Numbered from the stretch's first letter, positions 34,982-43,769 are shown. The stretch is 64,000 nucleotides of DNA from Novosphingobium sp. 9 (GCF_025340265.1 NZ_CP022708.1:891501-955500); one strand, 5' to 3'. Made by a program: numbers and translations. Notes: generated by a model from the letters alone, not told the origin.

Positions 34982-35614
34982 TCACGCAGCCTCCGATTGA
35001 AGGGCGCGGCGGATATCGTTGCAGGTGCGCTCGACAGCTTCCAATTGGTCGCGCATCGCTTCCGCCGTTTCGTCGATCACTTCGGAGCAGATGCGCACGC
35101 GAGCTGCTTCACAGTCCGGCGGTAGATCCTCAGACACCTCATCGATGACACGCGACATCTCGATAATGCGGGTGCAGCGGCTTTGAGCCTCGATCGCGAA
35201 TTCAGCGATTGAGGTAAGCCGGGCCAGCATGGTCGCATCGGGTGCCGGAGGCACGCCGACAGATGCGATCTGCTCATGCATCACGCCGAGCATGCTTTCG
35301 ATAAACTTGATCTGGCGGCCCTGATCAGGTGTTCCGCTCGGGATGACGAGCCGCCCGTCTTCGGTCAGGCCGCAGCATTGCCGATGCAGGCTGTAAATCG
35401 TCTTGGCGATAAGATCCGCTGTGTTTCGCGGATTCCAAGCCTGCAATGCGGCAAACGTCGCATCGACCAAAGCATCGGGCCCCGACTTGACGGCAGCCGT
35501 ATAGGTCGTGACCGCGACGAGCAGAGCGGTGCTGACGCCTTCTGGCAGATCGGGCAGGCTGTAGACCACTTTCGCCACATCGGGCTCGTCGATGCGGGTG
35601 AACTGAAAAGCCAT
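34982..35614 (-). CDS. Phage hypothetical protein
   Basis: 210 residues, largely helical; central TADLIAKTIYSLHRQCCGLT and C-terminal acidic coiled-coil-like region. Part of the leftward early operon with 3-base gaps to its neighbours. No family recognised. Confidence 0.7.
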   Translation of the reverse strand: MAFQFTRIDEPDVAKVVYSLPDLPEGVSTALLVAVTTYTAAVKSGPDALVDATFAALQAWNPRNTADLIAKTIYSLHRQCCGLTEDGRLVIPSGTPDQGRQIKFIESMLGVMHEQIASVGVPPAPDATMLARLTSIAEFAIEAQSRCTRIIEMSRVIDEVSEDLPPDCEAARVRICSEVIDETAEAMRDQLEAVERTCNDIRRALQSEAA

Positions 35615-35617
35615 GGC

Positions 35618-35842
35618 TCAGGCCTCCGTGAAAGAGCGGAGACGCGCGCGGTTCGCGGCGGTCTCGGCCTCGGTGAGTTTGGGCGGCGTGCGGGCGATCT
35701 CGAAGGCGACGTGCAGGCCGAGCCACTGGATTTCGATGCGGGAGACCTCGCCCCAGCTTTCATCGGTGAAGTGATGGCACTGGCTGTCGATGCGCGGGAC
35801 TTCGGTGCGGAGGATGGCCCAATGGGGAATGAGATTGCCCAT
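35618..35842 (-). CDS. Small phage hypothetical protein
   Basis: 74 residues; IDSQCHHFTDESWGEVSRIE and IQWLGLHVAFEIARTPPKL suggest a small beta-rich fold. Leftward early operon. No family recognised. Confidence 0.65.
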   Translation of the reverse strand: MGNLIPHWAILRTEVPRIDSQCHHFTDESWGEVSRIEIQWLGLHVAFEIARTPPKLTEAETAANRARLRSFTEA

Positions 35843-35845
35843 GGG

Positions 35846-36469
35846 TCAGGCGCCCTTCCCTGCGGTCAGCGTCTCGACGTCAGCGATGATATAATCGAAG
35901 AAGCCGTTATTTCCGACGGTGTCGGTGGCGTGCATAATCCGCATCTTTTCCCGGACGGCTTCCATGTCGGGCGCCGGGCAGGCGATGAGGCGTTCGAGCG
36001 CGGCGCTTGAAAGCTCGCCATCTAAGCTCTTCTCTTCGGCTGACATCGCGCTGGTGTCGGTTGAGTCTGCCGCGCGGTAGGCGGCAAGCTTGATTTGCCA
36101 TTCATCGGCTCGACGGAGCAAAGACACTGCGCGGCGCATTGGCGGAGTGGGTTCGGGGATGCTGTCGGGAAGTAACGGGATCAGCCCATCAGCGACGCCT
36201 TGGCACAGGGCCAGACCACGACCAAGCGAAGACGTCAAAGTCATTAGGCTGGTCGCTGCTCCGACGAAATTCGTCAGACCACGCGCCTCTGCCTTGCTGA
36301 GAATTTCATGTCCGATCAGCGCATCCAGTTGGTGGATCGCTTCGATGCTCTCCCCCAGCCATTCTGCGACGTCAGCCGCAGCGCTGGAGGGCGATGTGAT
36401 GGAAATCCCGAGTTCGATCCCCGAGACGAACGGCACTTTGACGCCGCTGAACGGTGTAGTGTGACGCAT
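35846..36469 (-). CDS. Phage hypothetical protein, first gene of the leftward early operon
   Basis: 207 residues, helical, with no recognised domain. It is the first gene downstream of the two CI-type operators at 36605-36652, so it marks the 5' end of the leftward transcript. Confidence 0.68.
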   Translation of the reverse strand: MRHTTPFSGVKVPFVSGIELGISITSPSSAAADVAEWLGESIEAIHQLDALIGHEILSKAEARGLTNFVGAATSLMTLTSSLGRGLALCQGVADGLIPLLPDSIPEPTPPMRRAVSLLRRADEWQIKLAAYRAADSTDTSAMSAEEKSLDGELSSAALERLIACPAPDMEAVREKMRIMHATDTVGNNGFFDYIIADVETLTAGKGA

Positions 36470-36604
36470 GAAGCCCTCCTGCGATGGTGAAGCAGGAGGT
36501 TGGCTAATGCTGGCCCGAGTATCCGGCGGCCGAGCGAGTTTCCCTTACCTGCGCATCGGAGGGTCAGCGGCCCGGGGGCGATCGTCTCCGATGCCCTAAG
36601 GGTA

Positions 36605-36652
36605 TGTCCAAATCGGAAATAGTGTCAATGCAGTTAATGTCCGCATTGGAAA
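36605..36652. promoter_or_regulatory. Operator pair OL of the prophage repressor
   Basis: Two imperfect palindromes of the form TRTCC-N5-GGANA: TGTCCAAATCGGAAA (36605-36619) and TGTCCGCATTGGAAA (36638-36652), 33 bases apart centre to centre. They lie between the CI gene and the leftward early operon. The same motif recurs between cI and cro. Confidence 0.75.
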
Positions 36653-36657
36653 TATCG

Positions 36658-37263
36658 TCATAAAGGCACAAATGCGCCCTTGGCCATTCCGATAACGGTA
36701 AACTGCTCGCGCCCGAGGCTGATCGGCTGATGCTCGGGGTTCGACGAGCATGGTTCCAGCCGAGCTGGATCCGAACGGAAGAGCTTGATTGTCGTCTCGC
36801 CCTCAGAATTCATCACCGCGTAAACCTTGCCTTCACGTAGGTCGGCCTCATGAGGATCAATAACTACATATCCGCCATCGGGAATGATCTTGTCCATACT
36901 GTCGCCGCGCGTACGCAAGGCGAAAGCGGCCTCGCTGAGCCCCTCAACGGGAGGAAAGATCATATCCTCCCGGTGTTCAATGGCTTCACGCCAATTTCCA
37001 GCTGCAATCTCGCCAACAAGCGGGATCAGGAACGGGTTGGCTGGTCGCGCTGGCTCTTGGCTAAGAAGCGCGCTTTCCGAAATGTCGAATGCGGCGGCAA
37101 GTCGCTCAATCCAGCCGAGATCAAGCCGCCGCTGCGACTTCTCCAGCTTCATGATCTGCGGCGCGGTGGTTCCGGCGCGCTCAGCCAGCTCTGCCAACGA
37201 CCAGCCGCGTTCGGCACGGAGTGCGCGCACACGGTTCGGGATCGCTTCACTTAAATTCGACAT
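36658..37263 (-). CDS. CI-like phage repressor (XRE HTH + S24 peptidase)
   Basis: A 201-residue LexA/CI-type repressor. The N-terminal XRE domain reads RVRALRAERGWSLAELAERAGTTAPQIMKLEKSQRRLD. The S24 domain has the catalytic serine in RGDSMDKIIPDGGYVVID and lysine in TIKLF; a candidate Ala-Gly cleavage bond lies in EIAAGNW. RecA-stimulated self-cleavage on DNA damage is expected for the family. ATG 37263 has AGGGA upstream. Four matching operators flank this gene. Confidence 0.92.
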   Translation of the reverse strand: MSNLSEAIPNRVRALRAERGWSLAELAERAGTTAPQIMKLEKSQRRLDLGWIERLAAAFDISESALLSQEPARPANPFLIPLVGEIAAGNWREAIEHREDMIFPPVEGLSEAAFALRTRGDSMDKIIPDGGYVVIDPHEADLREGKVYAVMNSEGETTIKLFRSDPARLEPCSSNPEHQPISLGREQFTVIGMAKGAFVPL

Positions 37264-37291
37264 CAATTGTTCCCTTTGAGGCACCTCCTTG

Positions 37292-37364
37292 TATCCAATG
37301 CGGATATTAAGAAACAGTGCACAAAATGGACACTCAGACTGTTGCGATATGTCCAAATAGGAAA
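37292..37364. promoter_or_regulatory. Operator pair OR between cI and cro
   Basis: TATCC-AATGC-GGATA (37292-37306), a perfect palindrome with spacer, and TGTCC-AAATA-GGAAA (37350-37364), the same motif as OL, flank the divergent cI/cro promoters. A half-site GGACA lies between them at 37328-37332. Confidence 0.78.
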
Positions 37365-37376
37365 TACGATGGTCTC

Positions 37377-37577
37377 ATGCAGCTCAAAGACTATCTCGTC
37401 GAGGCGGATCTCACCTACGACGAATTCGCCAAACAGATAGGCGCCGCGAACGCGGGCGTCGTCGCGAAGTACGTCGCTGGGCGCCGCGTACCTCGGCCGC
37501 AGTTTATGAACGCGATTGCGAAGGCTACCGATGGAAAAGTTCAACCCAACGATTTTTTTACTGCGGCAGGCGCCTAA
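37377..37577 (+). CDS. Cro-like regulator
   Basis: A 66-residue helix-turn-helix protein (MQLKDYLVEADLTYDEFAKQIG, VVAKYVAGRRVPRPQFMNAIAKATDG) divergent from cI across the operator pair. ATG 37377 gives the compact form; a longer frame from 37317 would run through the operator. Expected to favour lytic growth. Confidence 0.85.
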   Translation: MQLKDYLVEADLTYDEFAKQIGAANAGVVAKYVAGRRVPRPQFMNAIAKATDGKVQPNDFFTAAGA

Positions 37578-37697
37578 CCATGCGCTGCACACCCAGCCCG
37601 CAGTGCAAGCCCGCCGGCCAAGAGACGGACGGCGAGCAACATAGAGCGCGCCATGAAGGTCCGCGCCCTATCATTCAGCCGCGTTCGGATATCTCCT

Positions 37698-37943
37698 TTA
37701 CCCCTCTGCGTATCGCGCGAGCAGGATCGATATCGAGTTTAGCGTCGTCACAAGATTGCCCGCATGCTGGGCGGCCCCGATGGCGTCGTCTGCCCGCTCG
37801 GCTATCGATTTCAGAGCGTCTGACAAAGTCTGTGCGTCGTCCTTCAGCAGCAACTCGCTTGCTGCCGCTGATCCCGCCAGCGCAGCGACGCATTTCACCA
37901 TGTCGACCATCATGCCATTTAGAAATTGCACGTCTCGATCCAT
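37698..37943 (-). CDS. Phage hypothetical protein, helical
   Basis: About 81 residues, opposite strand to cro and dnaB. Composition is strongly protein-like (DALKSIAERADDAIGAAQHAGNLVTTLNSISILLARYAEG). ATG 37943 or ATG 37976 may be used. No family recognised. A plus-strand frame over the same bases is Arg/Pro-rich and unlikely. Confidence 0.55.
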   Translation of the reverse strand: MDRDVQFLNGMMVDMVKCVAALAGSAAASELLLKDDAQTLSDALKSIAERADDAIGAAQHAGNLVTTLNSISILLARYAEG

Positions 37944-38031
37944 TTGAAAGCTCACTTCGTGCTCGTGTCGGAGCAAGCACAGTGACCGAACTGCCGGGCG
38001 TGGGCAACTGCGCTCGGCAGGGAGGGCGCGC

Positions 38032-39432
38032 GTGACCGACCTTCACAACGTCGAAGCGGAAGCGATCGTGCTGGGCGCCGTAATGTCCAGCGGCGGCGAA
38101 GTCATCGACATGGTAGCGCAGATCCTCCGCCCGCAGGCGTTCTATGAGCCCATTCATCAGCGCATCTATGCCGCCGTCCTTTCGGTGCATGCGCAGGGCA
38201 AAGCCGTCACGCCGGTCGCGTTGCGCCCTCTGCTCCAAGATGACCCCGGATTGCCGTCGCTTGGGGGCGTCGGATACCTCGGTCGGCTGACCGGTGACAT
38301 TCGATCCCTGATGAACCCTCAGGACGTGGCCGAGCAGATTGCCGATCTGGCGGTCCGGCGGCAGATGCGCGCCCGGTTCGCGGAAGCCTCGGCAGCGTGC
38401 GCCGACATGTCGATGTCAGTCGATGCGATTGCAGCCAGCGGCGAGATGCCGATCGATGCCACGCCCGGTATCAACTCGCGCACGTACTCGCTCGGCCAAG
38501 CCTTCACTTCGGCGAACGACCGGATCGACAGCATCCAGCGCGGGCAGATCGCGCCCGGCGTCCGCCTTCATGGCCTGACAGACTGGGATGACATCACCGG
38601 GGGCATGCATCCCGGCGCCTACATCCTTGTCGGCGGACGGCCCTCCATGGGCAAGACAGCCCTTACCCTGAGCGTCGCGCGCCGCGCAGCCATGGCTGGG
38701 CACGGTGTCCTCTACGTCAGCCGGGAAATGGACATCGTCGAGTTGATGCCGCGCATCCAGGCCGATTTGCTCCATGAAGCCGGAGGCCACGCCAGCTTTC
38801 AGGAGATCCGCGACGGCCGCCTGTCCGATGCCGACAAGCGCCTGCTGCGTGAGATCGAAGCCGAAGTGCAGGACTGGCCGTTGACCATCATCGACCCGGA
38901 AGCCTTCGGCGCCGACCAGATCAATCTGGTGATCCGCCAGCAAGCCCGCCAGTTCGAACGCCGAGGCCAAGCACTCGGTCTGGTCATCATCGACTATCTC
39001 GGACTGATCGACCCGCCACCGGCCACCAATCGCAACGAGGAAGTGACGGCGATCAGCAAGGCGATCAAGAGCGCGGCGCGCGTGAATCGCATTCCCATCA
39101 TCGTGCTTTCCCAGCTCAGCCGCGGCGTCGAGCAGCGCGAAGACAAGCACCCCCAGCTTTCCGACCTGCGCGACAGCGGATCGCTCGAACAGGACGCCGA
39201 CATCGTGATCTTCGTCTACCGCGACCAGTATTATCTAGAGCGCGCCGAGCCCGACGTCACCGACACCAAGCGCCGGGAGAAGTGGGAGCAGGACATGGCC
39301 GCTGCCCGCGACAAGATGGAAGTCTATTCGGCGAAGAACCGGCAGGGCGCGCTGTGTCGTCGCAAGCCATGGTTCTTCGGACGGCACCAAGCAGTGCGCC
39401 CGGCGAACTTCTATCAGCAGGGAGGCTTCTGA
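38032..39432 (+). CDS. dnaB: Replicative DNA helicase, DnaB family
   Basis: A 466-residue phage-encoded helicase. The N-terminal primase-interacting domain starts LHNVEAEAIVLGAVMSSGG; the RecA-like domain has Walker A GGRPSMGKTAL, Walker B LGLVIIDYLGLI, and a downstream arginine-finger region (RDSGSLEQDADIVIFVYR). GTG 38032 follows GGGAGG at 6 bases. It would unwind the phage replication fork or recruit host primase. It overlaps the next gene by one base (TGATG). Confidence 0.95.
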   Translation: MTDLHNVEAEAIVLGAVMSSGGEVIDMVAQILRPQAFYEPIHQRIYAAVLSVHAQGKAVTPVALRPLLQDDPGLPSLGGVGYLGRLTGDIRSLMNPQDVAEQIADLAVRRQMRARFAEASAACADMSMSVDAIAASGEMPIDATPGINSRTYSLGQAFTSANDRIDSIQRGQIAPGVRLHGLTDWDDITGGMHPGAYILVGGRPSMGKTALTLSVARRAAMAGHGVLYVSREMDIVELMPRIQADLLHEAGGHASFQEIRDGRLSDADKRLLREIEAEVQDWPLTIIDPEAFGADQINLVIRQQARQFERRGQALGLVIIDYLGLIDPPPATNRNEEVTAISKAIKSAARVNRIPIIVLSQLSRGVEQREDKHPQLSDLRDSGSLEQDADIVIFVYRDQYYLERAEPDVTDTKRREKWEQDMAAARDKMEVYSAKNRQGALCRRKPWFFGRHQAVRPANFYQQGGF

Positions 39433-40319
39433 TGGCCGACAGGCTGCCATCACTGCCTCTCTTCGTCGACGACTACGAAGGCGCAACCGCCCACCTCACG
39501 CTTGAGGAGGACGGAGCCTATATGCGCTTGCTGCGCCTGTGTTGGCGCACGCCACGGTGCTCGATTCCCGACGACCATGAGTGGATCAAGCGCCGCCTTC
39601 GCGTCGACCAGGACACGTTCGATCGGGTCGTGGCTCCGATCATCGACGAGTTCTTTAAGCGTTCCAGAGGACGCATATTCCAGAAACGTTTGCTGCAAGA
39701 ATTTGAGTACGCAAACGATAGGAAAGCCAAGCGCAAAGAAGCTGGAAAAAAGGGTGGCACTGCTAAGGCTCTTAAAGATAAGGATAAAGCGCCTAGCAAT
39801 GCTAACCTTTTGCCAGAGCAAAATAGTAGCAATGCTGTAGCACCCAGACCAACCCCAGACCAGACCATAGATAGTAAGAAAGAAGGAGCTATCGCTCCTT
39901 CTCGTGAAACAGCGTTGCCGGTGGTTATCGACCAGCCGGACGACACGCAAATCGCCTTCGACCGCCACGATGCCCTGCGCCGGGAGTTCGTGCCCAACGC
40001 CCGCGCCGTCGACCTGAGCCCGGAACGCAAGCGGCATCTGGCCGCCCGGCTCAAGGACGTCGGCGGTCTCGAAGGCTGGGCCGATACGCTCGCCATCATC
40101 CGAGGATCGCCGTTCCTGCGCGGGGAAACCTCCCGCAACGGTTTCGTCGCCGTAATCGACTGGCTGCTCAAGCCCGCAAACCTCCGCAAGGTCCGAGAAG
40201 GAAACTACGATCATGACGAACACGCCCAGCCGCACCGCGCCGTCACCCGCCCCAGTCCCGTTCCTCGGAGCCCCATCGCTGGCATCACTGCCGCATGGGC
40301 TGGCCGAGGCGTTGACTGA
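39432..40319 (+). CDS. DUF1376 phage replication-associated protein
   Basis: A 295-residue protein with the DUF1376 start (LPLFVDDYEGATAHLTLEEDGAYMRLLRLCWRTPRCSIPDDHEWIKRRL) and a Lys-rich linker with lower GC (39660-39900). DUF1376 proteins accompany DnaB-type helicases and may load them. It overlaps the following gene by 107 bases in another frame. The A/T-rich middle segment differs from its flanks in codon use. Confidence 0.82.
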   Translation: MADRLPSLPLFVDDYEGATAHLTLEEDGAYMRLLRLCWRTPRCSIPDDHEWIKRRLRVDQDTFDRVVAPIIDEFFKRSRGRIFQKRLLQEFEYANDRKAKRKEAGKKGGTAKALKDKDKAPSNANLLPEQNSSNAVAPRPTPDQTIDSKKEGAIAPSRETALPVVIDQPDDTQIAFDRHDALRREFVPNARAVDLSPERKRHLAARLKDVGGLEGWADTLAIIRGSPFLRGETSRNGFVAVIDWLLKPANLRKVREGNYDHDEHAQPHRAVTRPSPVPRSPIAGITAAWAGRGVD

Positions 40320-40833
40320 CACGCCCAAGGAATGGATTTTCGATGGCGGCCCGGCCTGGCGCCCGGAGAAGGCGCTCGATGCTCTGGATGCGCTCGGTGT
40401 CGAAGCTCGCGTGCCAGCGTTCCTGACCTCGCTGCAGGCCACCTGCGCGCCAGCCGATCCGCTGTGGTTCGGCCAGCGGCTGGGAGCGCTGTTCGTGCTG
40501 TTCAATCCGACCCGTGCGGTTGAGCCCGACGCGTTCCGGCTGTGGAACGACGAGGCGACCCGGCTGCTATCGGACTTGCCGCACGACATCGTTGCACATG
40601 CCATCGACGAGGCAATTCGTCGGTGCCCCCATGGGTTCATGCCGTCGGTAGGAGAGATCCGGCGAATTGCCGATCCGCTGGTTACCGAACGCGCCGAGCA
40701 GATCGACCGCTTGGGCAAGATGGAAGTGGCGTTGCTTGATCCAGTTGCGACCGAGCAGCGGATGCACCGTCGGCGCGACCAGGAGGCGCATCTCCGCGCC
40801 ATGGCTGGCTTGGCGAACCAAGAGGGCAAATGA
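40213..40833 (+). CDS. Phage hypothetical protein, replication region
   Basis: 206 residues; Pro-rich start, then helical segments (LWNDEATRLLSDLPHDIVAHAIDEAIRRCPHGFMPSVGEIRRIADPL). ATG 40213 has AAGGA upstream. Resembles phage proteins downstream of DUF1376 genes that may be helicase loaders, but no catalytic motif is visible. Confidence 0.72.
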   Translation: MTNTPSRTAPSPAPVPFLGAPSLASLPHGLAEALTDTPKEWIFDGGPAWRPEKALDALDALGVEARVPAFLTSLQATCAPADPLWFGQRLGALFVLFNPTRAVEPDAFRLWNDEATRLLSDLPHDIVAHAIDEAIRRCPHGFMPSVGEIRRIADPLVTERAEQIDRLGKMEVALLDPVATEQRMHRRRDQEAHLRAMAGLANQEGK

Positions 40834-41003
40834 GCATCCAGCCGCCCCGCACCCCCGCGTCGGCACTGCGCGAGATAGCCCGCACCTTGCGCCGCCTCCG
40901 CCCCGACTGGCGCGACCCCGAGCGCTACTTCGAGAACCGATCCGAGATTGAAAACCGCCTGCGCCGGCTGGCGCGAGAACTGGACCAAACGACAAATGGC
41001 TAA
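40830..41003 (+). CDS. Small phage hypothetical protein
   Basis: 57 residues, Arg-rich and helical (ALREIARTLRRLRPDWRDPERYFENR). Overlaps the upstream stop (ATGA) and the downstream start by several bases, a typical packed early operon gene. No family recognised. Confidence 0.65.
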   Translation: MSIQPPRTPASALREIARTLRRLRPDWRDPERYFENRSEIENRLRRLARELDQTTNG

Positions 41004-41622
41004 GCCGAAGAACCGCAAGAAGAAGCAGATCAAGACGGCGAAGGCTGATCTCGTGCTCAAGACCGAAACTCAGCAGTTCGATCCAACTCCGGAGCAGCGC
41101 CAGCACGCTCCGTATCATCGCGACGAAATCCTCCACGTCGAAACCTTCACCCGCGCCATCGTGCACCGGGTTCGCCATGTCTCGTCGTTTCGGGCCATGC
41201 GGGACAAGGAACAGATTTCGGACGATCAGTATCAGGCCGCCCTCGAAATCGCCTTCGTCGCCGAAATGATCGAGCGCAATGTATCGGTCCGGGGGGCAAG
41301 CCTCGAAGCGCGTGTGGATCATTCAGGCTCGGCACGAAACGCCTTGGTCGAACGGCTCGGCTTAATCCGTGCGGAGAAGGCCTACACGGATTGGCGCCAG
41401 ACGTTGCCCATGCCCAAGCGCATGGTGATCGACATGGTCATCGAGGACGTATCCCTTGTTTCCATTGCCCGCCGTTACCGCGTCGGCTGGATTAAGGCGC
41501 GCAAATGCCTGCTGGCCGCACTGGATCGTTGGGAAAACATCCGGGCGAAGACATGGAAGGATGTCGACGAGCGCGACGTGCTGTGGCGGTATGCCCGGCT
41601 GGGCGACGGCGAACTGCGTTAA
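40996..41622 (+). CDS. Putative phage late-gene regulator with C-terminal HTH
   Basis: 208 residues. Lys/Arg-rich start (MAKPKNRKKKQIKTAK), helical body, and a C-terminal sigma-region-4-like helix-turn-helix (MVIDMVIEDVSLVSIARRYRVGWIKARKCLLAALDRWENI). It sits at the end of the early rightward genes, where antiterminators or late activators lie in related phages. Function is inference. Confidence 0.55.
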   Translation: MAKPKNRKKKQIKTAKADLVLKTETQQFDPTPEQRQHAPYHRDEILHVETFTRAIVHRVRHVSSFRAMRDKEQISDDQYQAALEIAFVAEMIERNVSVRGASLEARVDHSGSARNALVERLGLIRAEKAYTDWRQTLPMPKRMVIDMVIEDVSLVSIARRYRVGWIKARKCLLAALDRWENIRAKTWKDVDERDVLWRYARLGDGELR

Positions 41623-41706
41623 TTCGCGCAATATCGCTTCCTAAGCGCGCCTAGTGCCCGATAAAGGCAGAAGTCTGTAGCTGGTCAGAAAGTACGCCGC
41701 CTCCCG

Positions 41707-42276
41707 ATGAATTTTTTTACTATCGCAGATCCTGGAATAGCGGCGGCGCTGATGACTGGTCGTAAAACCGAAATGCGGGTCACACTTCGCAGTCCTCTGG
41801 CGTCTATCCGCCCCTTCGATCAGGTTTGGGTGCGTGAGGCCTGTATCCCTGCCCGCTACGAAGACGGCACAGTATATTCGACCTCTCTAGCGAAGGCAGA
41901 TCTGGTGATCTTCCCGGACGGTTGGCGACGGCATCGCGACGGCAGGAACGAGCCCGGCCGTCCACCGAAACATCCCGACTATCAGTGGCTCACGGCCATG
42001 CACATGCCGCAATGGGCTTCGAGGATCGCCCTAACCATCGAATGGTCACGCGCCAGCAAATTGCAGCAGGCGACGACCAGGGAGTTTCGAGCGGAAGGGG
42101 TCGCCCCTATGCTGGGCGGCCTTCTGTGGCACTTGCCAAAATCTTCCCCCAGGGTGTTCCGCACTGCGCGAGCCGTCTTCTCTTGGTACTGGGACTTGCA
42201 CCACAGTCTATCGGGGGATCTCTGGAGCGATGACCCGGAGGTTGTCGCCTTAGGATTCCGGGCGCAGTGTCTGTAG
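41707..42276 (+). CDS. ASCH-like phage protein
   Basis: 189 residues resembling phage ASCH-fold proteins: MTGRKTEMRVTLRSPL, FDQVWVREACIPARY, HMPQWASRIALTIEWSRASKLQQAT, FRAEGVAPML. ASCH proteins bind RNA or nucleotides; the phage copies have no assigned role. Confidence 0.75.
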   Translation: MNFFTIADPGIAAALMTGRKTEMRVTLRSPLASIRPFDQVWVREACIPARYEDGTVYSTSLAKADLVIFPDGWRRHRDGRNEPGRPPKHPDYQWLTAMHMPQWASRIALTIEWSRASKLQQATTREFRAEGVAPMLGGLLWHLPKSSPRVFRTARAVFSWYWDLHHSLSGDLWSDDPEVVALGFRAQCL

Positions 42277-42332
42277 AACTTTAGGGTTGACCAACAACGA
42301 TAAGAAGCGCACCTTACCACCACTGAGATTTG

Positions 42333-42361
42333 CGCCCGCAGCCGGAAACGGTGAGCGGGCG
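42333..42361 (+). terminator. Hairpin between convergent genes
   Basis: Perfect 7-bp inverted repeat CGCCCGC / GCGGGCG with a 15-nt loop, followed by TTGCTG. Weak terminator candidate. Confidence 0.35.
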
Positions 42362-42375
42362 TTGCTGTATCTGGC

Positions 42376-42570
42376 TTAGATAGTCTCACCCAAGCGAGGG
42401 TCAGCCGGATCGTATCCGCTTTCAAGCAGCTTTGCCTGAGCACAAAGCGCGACTGCCCGCTCACGGTGCGCATAGACGCTCAGCATGCTGCGACCCTTAC
42501 GAACCGCTTCGTCTGCCCTGCGGGTTTCATACCGAGCCTGCCGCACCAGCTGATCAATTACGTTTGTCAC
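42376..42570 (-). CDS. Small phage hypothetical protein
   Basis: 64 residues, helical and basic (ARYETRRADEAVRKGRSMLSVYAHRERAVALCAQAKLLESG). Opposite strand to the late genes, likely an independently expressed cargo gene. No family recognised. Confidence 0.6.
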   Translation of the reverse strand: MTNVIDQLVRQARYETRRADEAVRKGRSMLSVYAHRERAVALCAQAKLLESGYDPADPRLGETI

Positions 42571-42827
42571 TGAGCTTCACCGTCTGTCCATGCGAGCGCG
42601 AGCTCGCCAATGGTCGGTGAAGATAATTCGCGGATATTCGTTCCCGGCTGAGAGAATGGTTTCGATCTACCGCCGTGGCTTAACGTCGGATTGATCCCGG
42701 TCGGCCTCTTCAATTCTGCGAGGTCGCCCGATGGTCAGTCCGCTGTCTTCCCATGGTTCGCTGTCAGCAGGGTCATCTCTGAAGCTAACCCGGCGAGGTC
42801 AGCGCTTTGACGTCCGATTTATGGTAG
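42571..42827. other. Gap with a start-less minus-strand reading frame
   Basis: A minus-strand frame of about 40 codons ending at 42667 looks coding (DDPADSEPWEDSGLTIGRPRR...) but has no ATG, GTG or TTG after its upstream stop. It may be a remnant of an accessory gene. Confidence 0.3.
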
Positions 42828-43367
42828 TTAGTCTGAACCCTGAGGAGCGCGCGCCTTTTTCTCCATGGCATTCCGGTCCGAAACGGGGTTGTTGTTCCAA
42901 CTGACTTGAATGCTTGCCGAGCAGTGATTGCAGGCAAAGGTCTTATCAAGACCCCGCTCAGCTATGGTCCGGTTACCTACACCATTGCCTTTGTTCTGGA
43001 GGGCAGACTTTCGGCCATGATCGAAGCAATTTACACAAAGCCAATGCGGTGGCTCGGCGTTCTCCATTCCCAACTTCGGCACATAGGCGAAGGCTCCTCG
43101 TCCTATGTCGTGAAGCGCATATCGCTCTTTCTCTGCCGACCAGTCTTTAAGCTTCACAATCTGATCTTCGAGATCGCGTATGCGAGCAGCAGCCGCCGCC
43201 TCGCTGGCCTGCGCATTCGCCAAGGCTTGGGTCGCTTCGATAAGGGCTCTCTGGAAGTCGAGCTTGACCTCATTAAGCTTCGCCTCAGTGAAGGAAGCGT
43301 TGAGGCCCTTAACGATGTCAGACATCGCCTTAAGGCTGCCAAGCGCAGCACTGAGTTCGGCTAGCAT
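42828..43367 (-). CDS. Phage protein with coiled coil and zinc ribbon
   Basis: 179 residues. N-terminal helical/coiled-coil region (LSAALGSLKAMSDIVKGLNASF...FQRALIEATQALANAQASEAAAAARIRDLEDQIVKLKDW), then two CxxC pairs (WLCVNCFDHG and FACNHCSAS) that form a zinc-ribbon-like module. ATG 43367 has GGGGGTGGGA directly upstream; the frame stays open further but without such a signal. Opposite strand to the late operon, so probably a cargo gene. Confidence 0.72.
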   Translation of the reverse strand: MLAELSAALGSLKAMSDIVKGLNASFTEAKLNEVKLDFQRALIEATQALANAQASEAAAAARIRDLEDQIVKLKDWSAEKERYALHDIGRGAFAYVPKLGMENAEPPHWLCVNCFDHGRKSALQNKGNGVGNRTIAERGLDKTFACNHCSASIQVSWNNNPVSDRNAMEKKARAPQGSD

Positions 43368-43463
43368 TCCCACCCCCTGAGTCGTCGCGAGCCTGAGGTT
43401 AGCGCTGTTGGCTTGGGAGTCTAGGTGGAGGGTGAGATTGGCCATCCGTACGCGGAGCATGGC

Positions 43464-43769
43464 ATGACCGCAGCCCCCACCTATCGAGACATCACCAAGC
43501 CTTGGTATGGCACGGCGCAATGGAAGCGCAGGCGTCGCGAGCAGCTGACACGAGAGCCGCTTTGCTGGATGTGCCAGCGTGATGGCGTTGTGACTGCCGC
43601 CACCGTCGCCGACCACGACCCACCGCATCGCGGTGACCGAACCGCCTTCTTCACCGGCCCCCTCAAGTCCCTGTGCAAGCGCCACCACGACAGCGACAAG
43701 GCCCTGATTGAGAACGGACGAGGAACAAAGCGCATCGGATCGGACGGTTGGCCGGTCGATGACGCGTGA
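43464..43769 (+). CDS. HNH endonuclease next to the terminase genes
   Basis: 101 residues with the HNH core: LCWMCQRDG, VADHDPPHRGD, LKSLCKRHHDSDK, including the metal-binding Cys pairs. ATG 43464 has CGGAG at 6 bases. HNH proteins beside terminase are known to be needed for packaging-site cleavage in many HK97-like phages, and that is the likely role here. Confidence 0.88.
   Translation: MTAAPTYRDITKPWYGTAQWKRRRREQLTREPLCWMCQRDGVVTAATVADHDPPHRGDRTAFFTGPLKSLCKRHHDSDKALIENGRGTKRIGSDGWPVDDA

Noticed and set aside
37580..38035. 151-codon plus-strand frame between cro and dnaB
   Set aside because: Arg/Pro/Ser-rich; the minus-strand frame over the same bases has better composition.
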